Below, one piece after another: positions 12,941-22,600 of a stretch of DNA of 64,000 nt. The translations under genes were made by a program, and so were the position numbers. The notes below the pieces were generated by a model, which saw only the letters and a program-made list of their open reading frames with translations, did no database searches and had not been told where the DNA came from. Position 1 is the stretch's first letter, and every line of letters starts with the position of its first letter. The DNA is from Ascidia mentula (lineage: Eukaryota; Chordata; Ascidiacea; Phlebobranchia; Ascidiidae). Location of the stretch: assembly GCA_947561715.1 (NCBI GenBank), contig OX387199.1, positions 11,971,001 through 12,035,000 of the forward strand, read 5' to 3'.

Positions 12941-15291
12941 GTATATGACTTTTCGGTAAAAAATATTTTTTTTTAGTACAAGCTTTATTATACAGTGGAA
13001 AACGCTGGTACTCCAGTATTGCTTTTGCGGTTGCACAACGTATGTAACTATGCGATTTCAGCACTTGTCCATTTTGCAGTATATGACTTTTCGATAAAAA
13101 ATAGTTTTTTTTCTGTACAAGCTTTATTATACAGTGGAAAACGCTGATACTCCAGTACTGAGTTTGCGGTTGCACAACGTATGTAACTATGCGATTTCAG
13201 CACTTGTCCATTTTGCAGTATATGACTTTTCGATAAAAAATATTTTTTTTCAGTACAAGCTTTATTATACAGTGGAAAACGCTGATACTCCAGTATTGCG
13301 TTTGCGGTTGCACAACGTATGTAACTATGCGCTTTCAGCACTTGTCCATATTGCAGTATATGACTTTTCGATAAAAAATACTTTTTTTCATTACAAGCTT
13401 TATTATACAGTGGAAAACGCTGGTACTCCAGTATTGCTTTTGCGGTTGCACAACGTATGTAACTATGCAATTTCAGCACTTGTCCATTTTGCAGTATATG
13501 ACTTTTCGTGGAAAAATATTTTTTTTCATCACAAGCTTTATTATGCAGTGGAAAACGCTGATAATCCAGTATTGCGTTTGCGGTTGCACAACGTATGTAA
13601 CCATGCGCTTTCAGCACTTGTCCATATTGCAGTATATGACTTTTCGGTAAAAAATATTTTTTTTCATTACAAGCTTTATTATACAGTGGAAAACGCTGGT
13701 ACTCCAGTATTGCTTTTGCGGTTGCACAACGTATGTAACTATGCGATTTCAGCACTTGTCCATTTTGCAGTATATGACTTTTCGATAAAAAATATTTTTT
13801 TTCATTACAAGCTTTATTATACAGTGGAAAAGGCTGATACTCCAGTATTGCGTTTGCGGTTGCACAACGTATGTAACTATGCGATTTCAGCACTTGTCCA
13901 TTTTGCAGTATACGACTTTTCGGTAAAAAATATTTTTTTTTAGTACAAGCTTTATTATACAGTGGAAAACGCTGGTACTCCAGTATTGCTTTTGCGGTTG
14001 CACAACGTATGTAATCATGCGATTTCAGCACTTGTCCATTTTGCAGTATATGACTTTTCGATAAAAAATAGTTTTTTTTCTGTACAAGCTTTATTATACA
14101 GTGGAAAACGCTGATACTCTAGTACTGAGTTTGCGGTTGCACAACGTATGTAACCATGCGATTTCAGCACTTGTCCATTTTGCAGTATATGACTTTTCGA
14201 TATAAAATGTTTTTTTTCAGTACAAGCTTTATTATACAGTGGAAAACGCTGATACTCCAGTACTGAGTTTGCGGTTGCACAACGTATGTAACCATGCGAT
14301 TTCAGCACTTGTCCATTTTGCAGTATATGACTTTTCGATAAAAAATAGTTTTTTTTCTGTACAAGCTTTATTATACAGTGGAAAACGCTGATACTCCAGT
14401 ACTGAGTTTGCGGTTGCACAACGTATGTAACTATGCGATTTCAGCACTTGTCCATTTTGCAGTATATGACTTTTCGATATAAAATGTTTTTTTTCAGTAC
14501 AAGCTTTATTATACAGTGGAAAACGCTGATACTCCAGTACTGAGTTTGCGGTTGCACAACGTATGTAACCATGCGATTTCAGCACTTGTCCATTTTGCAG
14601 TATACGACTTTTCGGTAAAAAATATTTTTTTTTAGTACAAGCTTTATTATACAGTGGAAAACGCTAGTACTCCAGTATTGCTTTTGCGGTTGCACAACGT
14701 ATGTAACTATGCGATTTCAGCACTTGTCCATTTTGCAGTATATGACTTTGCGATAAAAAATAGTTTTTTTTCTGTACAAGCTTTATTATACAGTGGGAAA
14801 CGCTGATACTCCAGTACTGAGTTTGCGGTTGCACAACGTATGTAACTATGCGATTTCAGCACTTGTCCATTTTGCAGTATATGACTTTTCGATAAAAAAT
14901 ATTTTTTTTCAGTACAAGCTTTATTATAAAGTGGAAAACGCTGATACTCCAGTATTGCGTTTGCGGTTGCACAACGTATGTAACTATGCGATTTCAGCAC
15001 TTGTCCATTTTGCAGTATATGACTTTTCGACAAAAAAATATTTTTTTTCAGTACAAGCTTTATTATACAGTGGAAAACGCTGATACTCCAGTTTTGCGTT
15101 TGCGGTTGCACAACGTATGTAACGATGCGCTTTCAGCACTTGTCCATTTTGCAGTATATGACTTTTCGATAAAAAATATTTTTTTTTAGTAAAAGCTTTA
15201 TTATACAGTGGAAAACGCTGGTACTCCAGTATTGCTTTTGCGGTTGCACAACGTATGTAATCATGCGATTTCAGCACTTGTCCATTTTGCA
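12941..15291. repeat. 138-bp satellite array, block B (about 17 monomers)
   Basis: The satellite resumes in register after the LINE fragment and continues to the full-length LINE. It holds the rest of the second 14-monomer unit, including one CGTGGAAAA monomer (13508), and CGATATAAAATG monomers near 14200 and 14480. The stretch 14232-15090 matches 41262-42120 at an offset of 27030 bp. No gene is supported. Confidence 0.96.
15287..15291 (+). repeat. Target-site duplication TTGCA, left copy of LINE copy 1
   Basis: TTGCA before the element is repeated at 19651-19655, after which the satellite continues with GTATATGAC. The duplicated bases and their position in the monomer are the same as for the LINE fragment at 12745. 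Confidence 0.75.
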
Positions 15292-15362
15292 ATAAGCCTT
15301 ATTCTATTTGAATAAGCCTAGGCATTAGAATAAGGCTGCTGATGACCTGATGTTACAAGGAA
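15292..15362 (+). promoter_or_regulatory. LINE copy 1 5' leader with an 11-bp inverted repeat
   Basis: This short leader presumably holds the internal promoter, as in other promoter-carrying LINEs, but I recognise no core element. AGCCTTATTCT at 15295-15305 is the exact reverse complement of AGAATAAGGCT at 15327-15337, giving a hairpin with a 21-nt loop that contains CCTAGG. The minus-strand copy lacks the outermost nine or so bases of this leader and has seven extra bases (GTACTAG) inside it, so the 5' end varies between copies. Confidence 0.5.
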
Positions 15363-16160
15363 ATGTCAAAAAATTCTCCAAAAAAGATGTCTGGTCTCAC
15401 CCTCACCGCAAAATTGGACCATGTCTTTGATCAACTGCAGCAAAACAAGGCTCAGGTCACTGAGAAATTTAGTCTACTTCTAACAGAACTTCAATCAATC
15501 CGGGAAAGCCAAAATTTTCTTTCAAAAAAATTTGATGCAATTGAAAAAAGACTAAATCACACTGAAGAGGAACTAAAAATAACAAAGAAAGAAAATATCA
15601 AACTTAAAGAAGACATAAAACACTTGAAAACTAGCATAGCTTCATACTCGGGACAACTCAATGAACTTGAGCAATATGGTCGAAGAGATTGCCTCGAAAT
15701 TAAAGGCATTCCCTACAACAAGGAAGAGTGCACGGATGAGATTGTGGTCTCTGTGGCAAAAAAAACTGGTATTAACATCACAAAAAATGACATCAGCATT
15801 TCGCACCGTTTACCATCACGCCAAAGCAACACACAACAACCGCCCACAATTATTGTAAAATTTTTGTCAAGAAAAACACGTGATGACCTGTACATGAATA
15901 GAAAAAAGCTACACAAGATAAACATGGACCATCAAGCTACAAAAATATACATCAATGAAAGTCTAACAAAAATAAACAGGAAAATCTTCAATACTTGCCT
16001 TGCGTTCAAAAGAAATGAAGGATACAAATTTATCTGGACGAAAAATGGATCAACACTGTTAAAAAAGGATGAAGGAACTTCAGCAATTTGGATAAAAAAT
16101 GAAGATGATCTCAAGAAATTCAAGATTCCAAACATCGAAAGAGGTACTGAATCCAACTGA
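15363..16160 (+). CDS. LINE ORF1 protein, coiled coil plus FP/RRM-like nucleic-acid-binding domain (copy 1)
   Basis: 265 residues. ORF1 proteins of such elements bind the element RNA, form multimers and assist reverse transcription as a chaperone; that role is known for the family and inferred here. Residues about 14-104 are rich in heptad-like Leu/Ile and Lys/Glu (for example EKRLNHTEEELKI) and should form a coiled coil. From YGRRDCLEIKGIP (105-117) an RRM-like region begins, with HRLP (148-151) and TIIVKF (162-167) as later strands. The C-terminal part has IYINESLT (195-202) and YKFIWTKNG (221-229), a pattern I associate with the baculovirus FP C-terminal domain found in many insect LINE ORF1s. 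No CCHC zinc knuckle is visible. The start codon has A at -3 and is conserved in the second full copy. The two copies differ at only three residues that I could find (N4Y, S37G, V165A). Confidence 0.88.
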   Translation: MSKNSPKKMSGLTLTAKLDHVFDQLQQNKAQVTEKFSLLLTELQSIRESQNFLSKKFDAIEKRLNHTEEELKITKKENIKLKEDIKHLKTSIASYSGQLNELEQYGRRDCLEIKGIPYNKEECTDEIVVSVAKKTGINITKNDISISHRLPSRQSNTQQPPTIIVKFLSRKTRDDLYMNRKKLHKINMDHQATKIYINESLTKINRKIFNTCLAFKRNEGYKFIWTKNGSTLLKKDEGTSAIWIKNEDDLKKFKIPNIERGTESN

Positions 16161-16252
16161 ATTGTTACTATACAATCCCAAGGATGTCTTTGAGCTATAA
16201 AACAATCAATGTTGTTATATTTGCATATTATTTTAGATAAAAAACCACCAAT
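16161..16252 (+). other. 92-nt spacer between ORF1 and ORF2 (copy 1)
   Basis: The ORFs do not overlap and lie in different frames. The AT-rich spacer is the same length in the minus-strand copy (56307-56398). Translation of ORF2 therefore needs reinitiation, internal entry or a separate transcript; I see no motif that decides between these. Confidence 0.7.
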
Positions 16253-19183
16253 ATGACTACAAATACGAATCCTTGTAAATATTACTCTATGCAAGAATTT
16301 GTAAAAACATCACAGTGTATAGGCCAAAAAGATTTTTGTGTGACACATTTCAATGTAAGGAGCTTACCACACAACCTAGACACACTTGAAACATTCACCA
16401 ACATGTGCATCGAATTACCCCATATAATTGGCATTTCTGAAACAAGGCTAAAAAATAGTACTGCAACCAATACTACTTTGAATGGTTATGACTTTTTGGG
16501 GGAAAACTCCTTGACAAATGCGGGTGGCGTTGGTTTTTACATTAAAAGGCCACTAGTTTACCGCAAAAATGACACATACAAAATATACATGCCACGTTGT
16601 GAAAACTTGTGGATTGAGTTGGATCTCAAACAAAATAATCAAAACAAAACCATTATAATTGGAGTAATATATCGCCACCCAGATCAATCTATATCACCCT
16701 TCACATCACAATTGGAAAACACCTTGCATAAACTGAACAAAAACAACACATTATTTTATATTCTCGGAGACTTAAACATAGACCTTTTAAAAAACACTCC
16801 TCAAATACAAGAATATACATTAATGTTAACAGCACTTAACAGCACAATAATAATCGACAAAGCATCTCACATTGCCCCTTCACAGAAACAATCCTGTTTA
16901 GATCACATTTACACTAACAACACCAAAAATGTTATCACATCCGGTTTAGTTACTTTTGATATATCAGACCACTTGCCAATATTTGCTATTACACACAACC
17001 TACAACCAACAGACTCACCACACCCCAAAGTAATACGAAATTACTCAAAGTTTGATGCAGACAAATTTTTGCTCACCATTTCAAACAAAGCAAGCACCAT
17101 CTGGAATCAAACTGATATAAGCCAGAAAATGGTAACTTTTATCCAAATTTTTCAAAGTGCTGTAGAAGAGCAGGCCCCATATACAACTTTATCAACCAGG
17201 CGCAAGGCAAATCCTTGGCTTACCAAAGGTATCCTGAAATCAATAAAACATAAAAATAAACTTTACAAAAAATACATCCAACAAAAAATCAATGCAATGA
17301 AATACAAATCATATTCAAGCAAGCTAAAATCAACCATACGAGCAGCAAAGAGAAACTACTACAAAGTCATGTTTGAACACAACAAATCAAGTCCAAAACA
17401 AACATGGAAACTTATCAATAAAGTAACTACAAACAACATCAAAGGGAAAACACACATATCACAAATTACTACAACAAATGGTACAGTGACAAATGACCCA
17501 TTGATCATGGCAAATACGTTCAATACTTTTTTCACCAGCATTGGAAAAGATATGGCGCTTCTTGTCCCCCCAACATCTAAATCACCAGCAGAATACCTCA
17601 CAAATGGCCCGTCATCATCATTCTTTTTTTACACCATAGAAATAAATGAAGTTTTCAATACTATTGTACAGTTAGATTCAAGTAAATCACCTGGTCCCTA
17701 TGACATGCCCATAAAACTAGTAAAACTAGCAGCACCAGTCATCTCTCCAATTCTTTGCATGTTGTTTAATTGTTGCATTCAAACAGCAAGTTACCCAAGT
17801 TGCCTTAAACTGTCTCAAATATCACCATTGTTCAAGGGCGGGGACCAAAAAAATGTCAACAACTACAGACCGATATCGCTTATACCAGTTTTTGCCAAAA
17901 TTTTTGAAATAATTATACACAAAAGAGTTACCGAGTACTTAACAAAATTTGACCTTCTGACCAAATTTCAAAATGGATTTAGGCCTGGCCATTCCACAGA
18001 TTTGACAGTCGCACAAATTTATGAGCATATAGCTAATTCCACAGATCACAAAGAAAAAACATGCGCAATTTTCCTGGATTTATCAAAGGCATTTGATACC
18101 GTCAACCACGAAATCATCCTGCAAAAATTGGAGTTTTATGGATTCCGGGGAAAAATTAAAAGCTTTTTTGAAAACTACCTCACTGGCAGGCAACAATACA
18201 CAAAAATTTGCAATTCCCGCTCCAATGTCTGTAACGTGGAATGTGGTGTGCCCCAGGGATCTCCTCTAGGACCACTTCTGTTTCTCATTTATGTAAATGA
18301 TTTGCCTTGCGCCTCCTCATTCTGCACAAGATTATTCGCAGATGACACATGTCTCATCAAGTCGTGCAAAAATGTAAGGGATTTAGAAAAGGCTGCAAAT
18401 ATCGAACTAGACAAGGTTAATACATGGCTCAATTCGAACAAACTAACAGTTAACTGCAAAAAAACCACATTCATGCTCTTCGCAAACAGCAAAAAGACAA
18501 ACAATACTGATTTTACCCTTAAGATTAATGACACCACACTAGAGCAAGTCAAGACCACAAAGTACCTTGGTGTACATATTGATGATACACTGTCATGGGC
18601 CCCACATGTTAACTCAACCTGCAAAAAAATTGCAAAAAGCGTTGCAATTCTTTACAAGCTGAAGCACATCATAGGACAGTGTACATTACAAACAGTGTAT
18701 CACGCACTTGTTCATTCGCATTTGTCTTATGGCCTTTTGGCGTGGGGTTTTGTTTGCCCATCATTGTTACATCCAGTGGTGGTCCTGCAAAATAGAGCGC
18801 TTCGCATAATAACAAACAGTCCCTTTCGCACCCACACCTATCAACTGTACATTAAAGCACAAATTCTTCCAGTCAATCTACAGCACAAGCTGCAACTTGG
18901 TAAATTTGCTTACAATTACAAAAATCATCGTCTACCCGCAGCCTTTAAGGACTACTTTACCCCATTAGCAAACATTCACACCCACATAACACGATGTCAA
19001 ACCACACATCAATATTATCTCCCACGTGTTTTCACTGAACTAGGTAAAAAAACTATAAAATACCAAGGCGCAGAAATATGGAATAACATCCCGCAAAACA
19101 TTAAAAGCTTTAGCTTAAAAGGGTTTCTTAAAGCACTAAAATTACACTTTCTTCACTTATATGCCAATGCTGCACAGCTGTAG
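16253..19183 (+). CDS. LINE ORF2 protein, APE endonuclease and reverse transcriptase (copy 1)
   Basis: 976 residues, intact. The enzyme nicks target DNA and primes reverse transcription of its own RNA at the nick. The endonuclease spans about residues 28-245: FNVRSL (33-38, N34), ISETRL (61-66, E63), GVIYR (Y140), GDLNID (172-177, D173 and N175), CLDHIY (215-220) and SDH (238-240, D239 and H240). The reverse transcriptase spans about 475-780: SKSPGPYDMP, NNYRPISLIP (536-545), GFRPGHST (575-582), motif A FLDLSKAFD (607-615, D609), motif B GVPQGSPLGP (665-674), motif C FADD (695-698, D697 and D698) and YLGVHIDD (771-778). The C-terminal region carries SYGLLAWG (825-832) and LQNRALRIITN (845-855), typical of CR1/L2/Jockey proteins. 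No RNase H or zinc-knuckle tail is visible. All catalytic residues I can recognise are present. The chosen ATG is shared with the minus-strand copy. Confidence 0.95.
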   Translation: MTTNTNPCKYYSMQEFVKTSQCIGQKDFCVTHFNVRSLPHNLDTLETFTNMCIELPHIIGISETRLKNSTATNTTLNGYDFLGENSLTNAGGVGFYIKRPLVYRKNDTYKIYMPRCENLWIELDLKQNNQNKTIIIGVIYRHPDQSISPFTSQLENTLHKLNKNNTLFYILGDLNIDLLKNTPQIQEYTLMLTALNSTIIIDKASHIAPSQKQSCLDHIYTNNTKNVITSGLVTFDISDHLPIFAITHNLQPTDSPHPKVIRNYSKFDADKFLLTISNKASTIWNQTDISQKMVTFIQIFQSAVEEQAPYTTLSTRRKANPWLTKGILKSIKHKNKLYKKYIQQKINAMKYKSYSSKLKSTIRAAKRNYYKVMFEHNKSSPKQTWKLINKVTTNNIKGKTHISQITTTNGTVTNDPLIMANTFNTFFTSIGKDMALLVPPTSKSPAEYLTNGPSSSFFFYTIEINEVFNTIVQLDSSKSPGPYDMPIKLVKLAAPVISPILCMLFNCCIQTASYPSCLKLSQISPLFKGGDQKNVNNYRPISLIPVFAKIFEIIIHKRVTEYLTKFDLLTKFQNGFRPGHSTDLTVAQIYEHIANSTDHKEKTCAIFLDLSKAFDTVNHEIILQKLEFYGFRGKIKSFFENYLTGRQQYTKICNSRSNVCNVECGVPQGSPLGPLLFLIYVNDLPCASSFCTRLFADDTCLIKSCKNVRDLEKAANIELDKVNTWLNSNKLTVNCKKTTFMLFANSKKTNNTDFTLKINDTTLEQVKTTKYLGVHIDDTLSWAPHVNSTCKKIAKSVAILYKLKHIIGQCTLQTVYHALVHSHLSYGLLAWGFVCPSLLHPVVVLQNRALRIITNSPFRTHTYQLYIKAQILPVNLQHKLQLGKFAYNYKNHRLPAAFKDYFTPLANIHTHITRCQTTHQYYLPRVFTELGKKTIKYQGAEIWNNIPQNIKSFSLKGFLKALKLHFLHLYANAAQL

Positions 19184-19650
19184 AGATGACCACGTGCGAT
19201 GTAAACACCCGCAGGAATGTTTTGATGCGATAGGGCGCAATTTAGCAAAAAATCACGTCACTTCACCGCCGGCCTAATTGGTAATTGCCCTTGACATATG
19301 CAAATGGTAAAATTCACAACGATTCATTCTTATTTATATTGTATCTTTTAGTTTTGTAACATGCGCAATACTTACCGATTGTCTTTTCTCTGTTTCGTGT
19401 TATTTCTGTACTTCTTTGTTTATTGTAATGCAGAATGATTGTTGATTAAATGTTCCTTGCCTCATCAATGTCATTGCGTACAACCGCGTAAATCTTTTGC
19501 AACCTCGAAACAACCCAGGGGCGGTTTCAAATAACCAATTGAGGTTTCTACCGTCCCTTCATCTAATCCCAACCGGATCATTCATTGTGTTTTACTGTTC
19601 CGCATTTTATTTTCGCGGATTATGATGTAAATAAACTGAATTGAAAAAAA
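19184..19650 (+). other. LINE 3' UTR with AATAAA and TTGAA tail (copy 1)
   Basis: 467 nt with no coding potential. The last 190 nt are the segment kept in the fragment at 12745 and are nearly identical in all four copies. This fits a 3' recognition region for the element's own reverse transcriptase (inferred). AATAAA is at 19630-19635. The tail here is one TTGAA unit followed by an A-run, whereas the other copies have two to four GAATT/TTGAA units. Relative to the other long copies, copy 1 lacks AAC in the AATCACAACGTCAC segment (near 19252). Confidence 0.85.
19630..19635 (+). promoter_or_regulatory. Putative polyadenylation signal (AATAAA), LINE copy 1
   Basis: AATAAA sits about 15 bases before the element end and is conserved in all four copies. 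Confidence 0.5.
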
Positions 19651-22600
19651 TTGCAGTATATGACTTTTCGATAAAAAATAGTTTTTTTTCTGTACAAGCT
19701 TTATTATACAGTGGGAAACGCTGATACTCCAGTACTGAGTTTGCGGTTGCACAACGTATGTAACTATGCGATTTCAGCACTTGTCCATTTTGCAGTATAT
19801 GACTTTTCGATAAAAAATATTTTTTTTCAGTACAAGCTTTATTATACAGTGGAAAACGCTGATACTCCAGTATTGCGTTTGCGGTTGCACAACGTATGTA
19901 ACTATGCGATTTCAGCACTTGTCCATTTTGCAGTATATGACTTTTCGATAAAAAATATTTTTTTTCAGTACAAGCTTTATTATACAGTGGAAAACGCTGA
20001 TACTCCAGTTTTGCGTTTGCGGTTGCACAACGTATGTAACGATGCGCTTTCAGCACTTGTCCATTTTGCAGTATATGACTTTTCGATAAAAAATATTTTT
20101 TTTCAGTACAAGCTTTATTATGCAGTGGAAAACGCTGATACTCCAGTTTTGCGTTTGCGGTTGCACAACGTATGTAACTATGCGCTTTCAGCACTTGTCC
20201 ATTATGCAGTATATGACTTTTCGATAAAAAATATTTTCTTTTAGTACAAGCTTTATTATACAGTGGAAAAGGCTGATACTCCAGTATTGCGTTTGCGGTT
20301 GCACAACGTATGTAACTATGCGATTTCAGCACTTGTCCATTTTGCAGTATACGACTTTTCGGTAAAAAATATTTTTTTTTAGTACAAGCTTTATTATACA
20401 GTGGGAAACGCTGATACTCCAGTACTGAGTTTGCGGTTGCACAACGTATGTAACTATGCGATTTCAGCACTTGTCCATTTTGCAGTATATGACTTTTCGA
20501 TAAAAAATAGTTTTTTTTCTGTACAAGCTTTATTATACAGTGGAAAACGCTGATACTCCAGTACTGAGTTTGCGGTTGCACAACGTATGTAACCATGCGA
20601 TTTCAGCACTTGTCCATTTTGCAGTATACGACTTTTCGGTAAAAAATATTTTTTTTTAGTACAAGCTTTATTATACAGTGGAAAACGCTAGTACTCCAGT
20701 ATTGCTTTTGCGGTTGCACAACGTATGTAACTATGCGATTTCAGCACTTGTCCATTTTGCAGTATATGACTTTTCGATAAAAAATAGTTTTTTTTCTGTA
20801 CAAGCTTTATTATACAGTGGGAAACGCTGATAATCCAGTACTGAGTTTGCGGTTGCACAACGTATGTAACTATGCGATTTCAGCACTTGTCCATTTTGCA
20901 GTATATGACTTTTCGATAAAAAATATTTTTTTTCAGTACAAGCTTTATTATACAGTGGAAAAGGCTGATACTCCAGTACTGAGTTTGCGGTTGCACAACG
21001 TATGTAACTATGCGATTTCAGCACTTTTCCATTTTGCAGTATATGACTTTTCGATAAAAAATATTTTTTTCATTACAAGCTTTATTATACAGTGGAAAAG
21101 GCTGATACTCCAGTACTGCGTTTGCGGTTGCACAACGTATGTAACTATGCGCTTTCAGCACTTGTCCATATTGCAGTATATGACTTTTCGATAAAAAAAA
21201 TTTTTTTTCATTACAAGCTTTATTATGAAGTGGAAAACGCTGGTACTCCAGTATTGCTTTTGCGGTTGCACAACGTATGTAACCATGCGATTTCAGCACT
21301 TGTCCATTTTGCAGTATATGACTTTTCGGTAAAAAATATTTTTTTTTAGTACAAGCTTTATTATACAGTGGAAAAGGCTGGTACTCCAGTATTGCTTTTG
21401 CGGTTGCACAACGTATGTAACTATGCGATTTCAGCACTTGTCCATTTTGCAGTATATGACTTTTCGATAAAAAATAGTTTTTTTTCTGTACAAGCTTTAT
21501 TATACAGTGGAAAACGCTGATACTCCAGTACTGAGTTTGCGGTTGCACAACGTATGTAACTATGCGATTTCAGCACTTGTCCATTTTGCAGTATATGACT
21601 TTTCGATAAAAAATATTTTTTTTCAGTACAAGCTTTATTATACAGAGGAAAACGCTGATACTCCAGTATTGCGTTTGCGGTTGCACAACGTATGTAACTA
21701 TGCAATTTCAGCACTTGTCCATTTTGCAGTATATGACTTTTCGTGGAAAAATATTTTTTTTCATCACAAGCTTTATTATACAGTGGAAAACGCTAGTACT
21801 CCAGTATTGCGTTTGCGGTTGCACAACGTATGTAACTATGCGCTTTCAGCACTTGTCCATATTGCAGTATATGACTTTTCGGTAAAAAATATTTTTTTTC
21901 ATCACAAGCTTTATTATACAGTGGAAAACGCTGATACTCCAGTACTGAGTTTGCGGTTGCACAACGTATGTAACTATGCGATTTCAGCACTTGTCCATTT
22001 TGCAGTATATGACTTTTCGATAAAAAATATTTTTTTTCAGTACAAGCTTTATTATACAGTGGAAAACGCTGATACTCCAGTATTGCGTTTGCGTTTGCAC
22101 AACGTATGTAACTATGCGATTTCAGCACTTGTCCATTTTGCAGTATATGACTTTTCGATAAAAAATATTTTTTTTCAGTACAAGCTTTATTATACAGTGG
22201 AAAACGCTGATACTCCAGTATTGCGTTTGCGGTTGCACAACGTATGTAACTATGCGCTTTCAGCACTTGTCCATTTTGCAGTATATGACTTTTCGACAAA
22301 AAATATTTTTTTTCAGTACAAGCTTTATTATACAGTGGAAAACGCTGATACTCCAGTTTTGCGTTTGCGGTTGCACAACGTATGTAACTATGCGCTTTCA
22401 GCACTTGTCCATTTTGCAGTATATGACTTTTCGAAAAAAAATATTTTTTTTTAGTACAAGCTTTATTATACAGTGGAAAAGGCTGATACTCCAGTATTGC
22501 GTTTGCGGTTGCACAACGTATGTAACTATGCGATTTCAGCACTTGTCCATTTTGCAGTATACGACTTTTCGGTAAAAAATATTTTTTTTTAGTACAAGCT

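Larger units (their letters stand above)
9671..13742. repeat. Tandem 14-monomer higher-order repeat (1936 bp), second unit carries a LINE insertion
   Basis: Unit I (about 9671-11606) and unit II (about 11607-13742) match at an offset of 1936 bp (9888 and 11824, 10363 and 12299, 10449 and 12385). The offset becomes 2132 bp after the small LINE insertion (11002 and 13134, 11333 and 13465). The 196-bp increase equals the inserted fragment plus its duplicated target. Diagnostic CGATATAAAATG monomers occur twice in each unit. The match is lost around 13780. Confidence 0.88.
15292..19650 (+). mobile_element. Full-length CR1/L2-like non-LTR retrotransposon, copy 1 (4359 bp)
   Basis: The layout is a short 5' leader (71 nt), ORF1 (15363-16160), a 92-nt spacer, ORF2 (16253-19183), a 467-nt 3' UTR, AATAAA, and the tail TTGAAAAAAA. 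The flanking duplication TTGCA (15287-15291 and 19651-19655) marks target-primed integration. Both ORFs are uninterrupted, so the copy is potentially competent. There are no long terminal repeats, and no RNase H domain is recognisable after the reverse transcriptase. Assignment to the CR1/L2-like group rests on the APE plus RT layout, the FP-like ORF1 and the short-repeat 3' end. It is an inference, and Rex1 or another Jockey-group clade remains possible. Confidence 0.93.

Noticed and set aside
15363..16160. ORF1 as a captured baculovirus FP gene
   Set aside because: The resemblance is limited to the C-terminal domain pattern, which is common in arthropod LINE ORF1 proteins. Position, coiled coil and linkage to ORF2 show it is the LINE's own ORF1.
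15661..16294. Small frames overlapping ORF1 in other frames or on the opposite strand
   Set aside because: They are shadows of ORF1, with no start context or domain support. The ORF1 frame carries the coiled coil and FP-like motifs.
17359..18624. Open frames antisense to ORF2 (17359-17601 and 18289-18624), repeated in the other LINE copies
   Set aside because: They lie opposite conserved reverse transcriptase coding sequence, have no recognisable domain, and recur only because ORF2 recurs.
15292..19650. LTR retrotransposon or retrovirus-like element
   Set aside because: No terminal direct repeats, no protease, integrase or RNase H. APE endonuclease motifs and a simple-repeat 3' tail identify a non-LTR element.
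19184..19650. tRNA- or SINE-like gene in the 3' UTR
   Set aside because: No A/B box pair or cloverleaf could be found; the segment is simply the conserved LINE 3' end.
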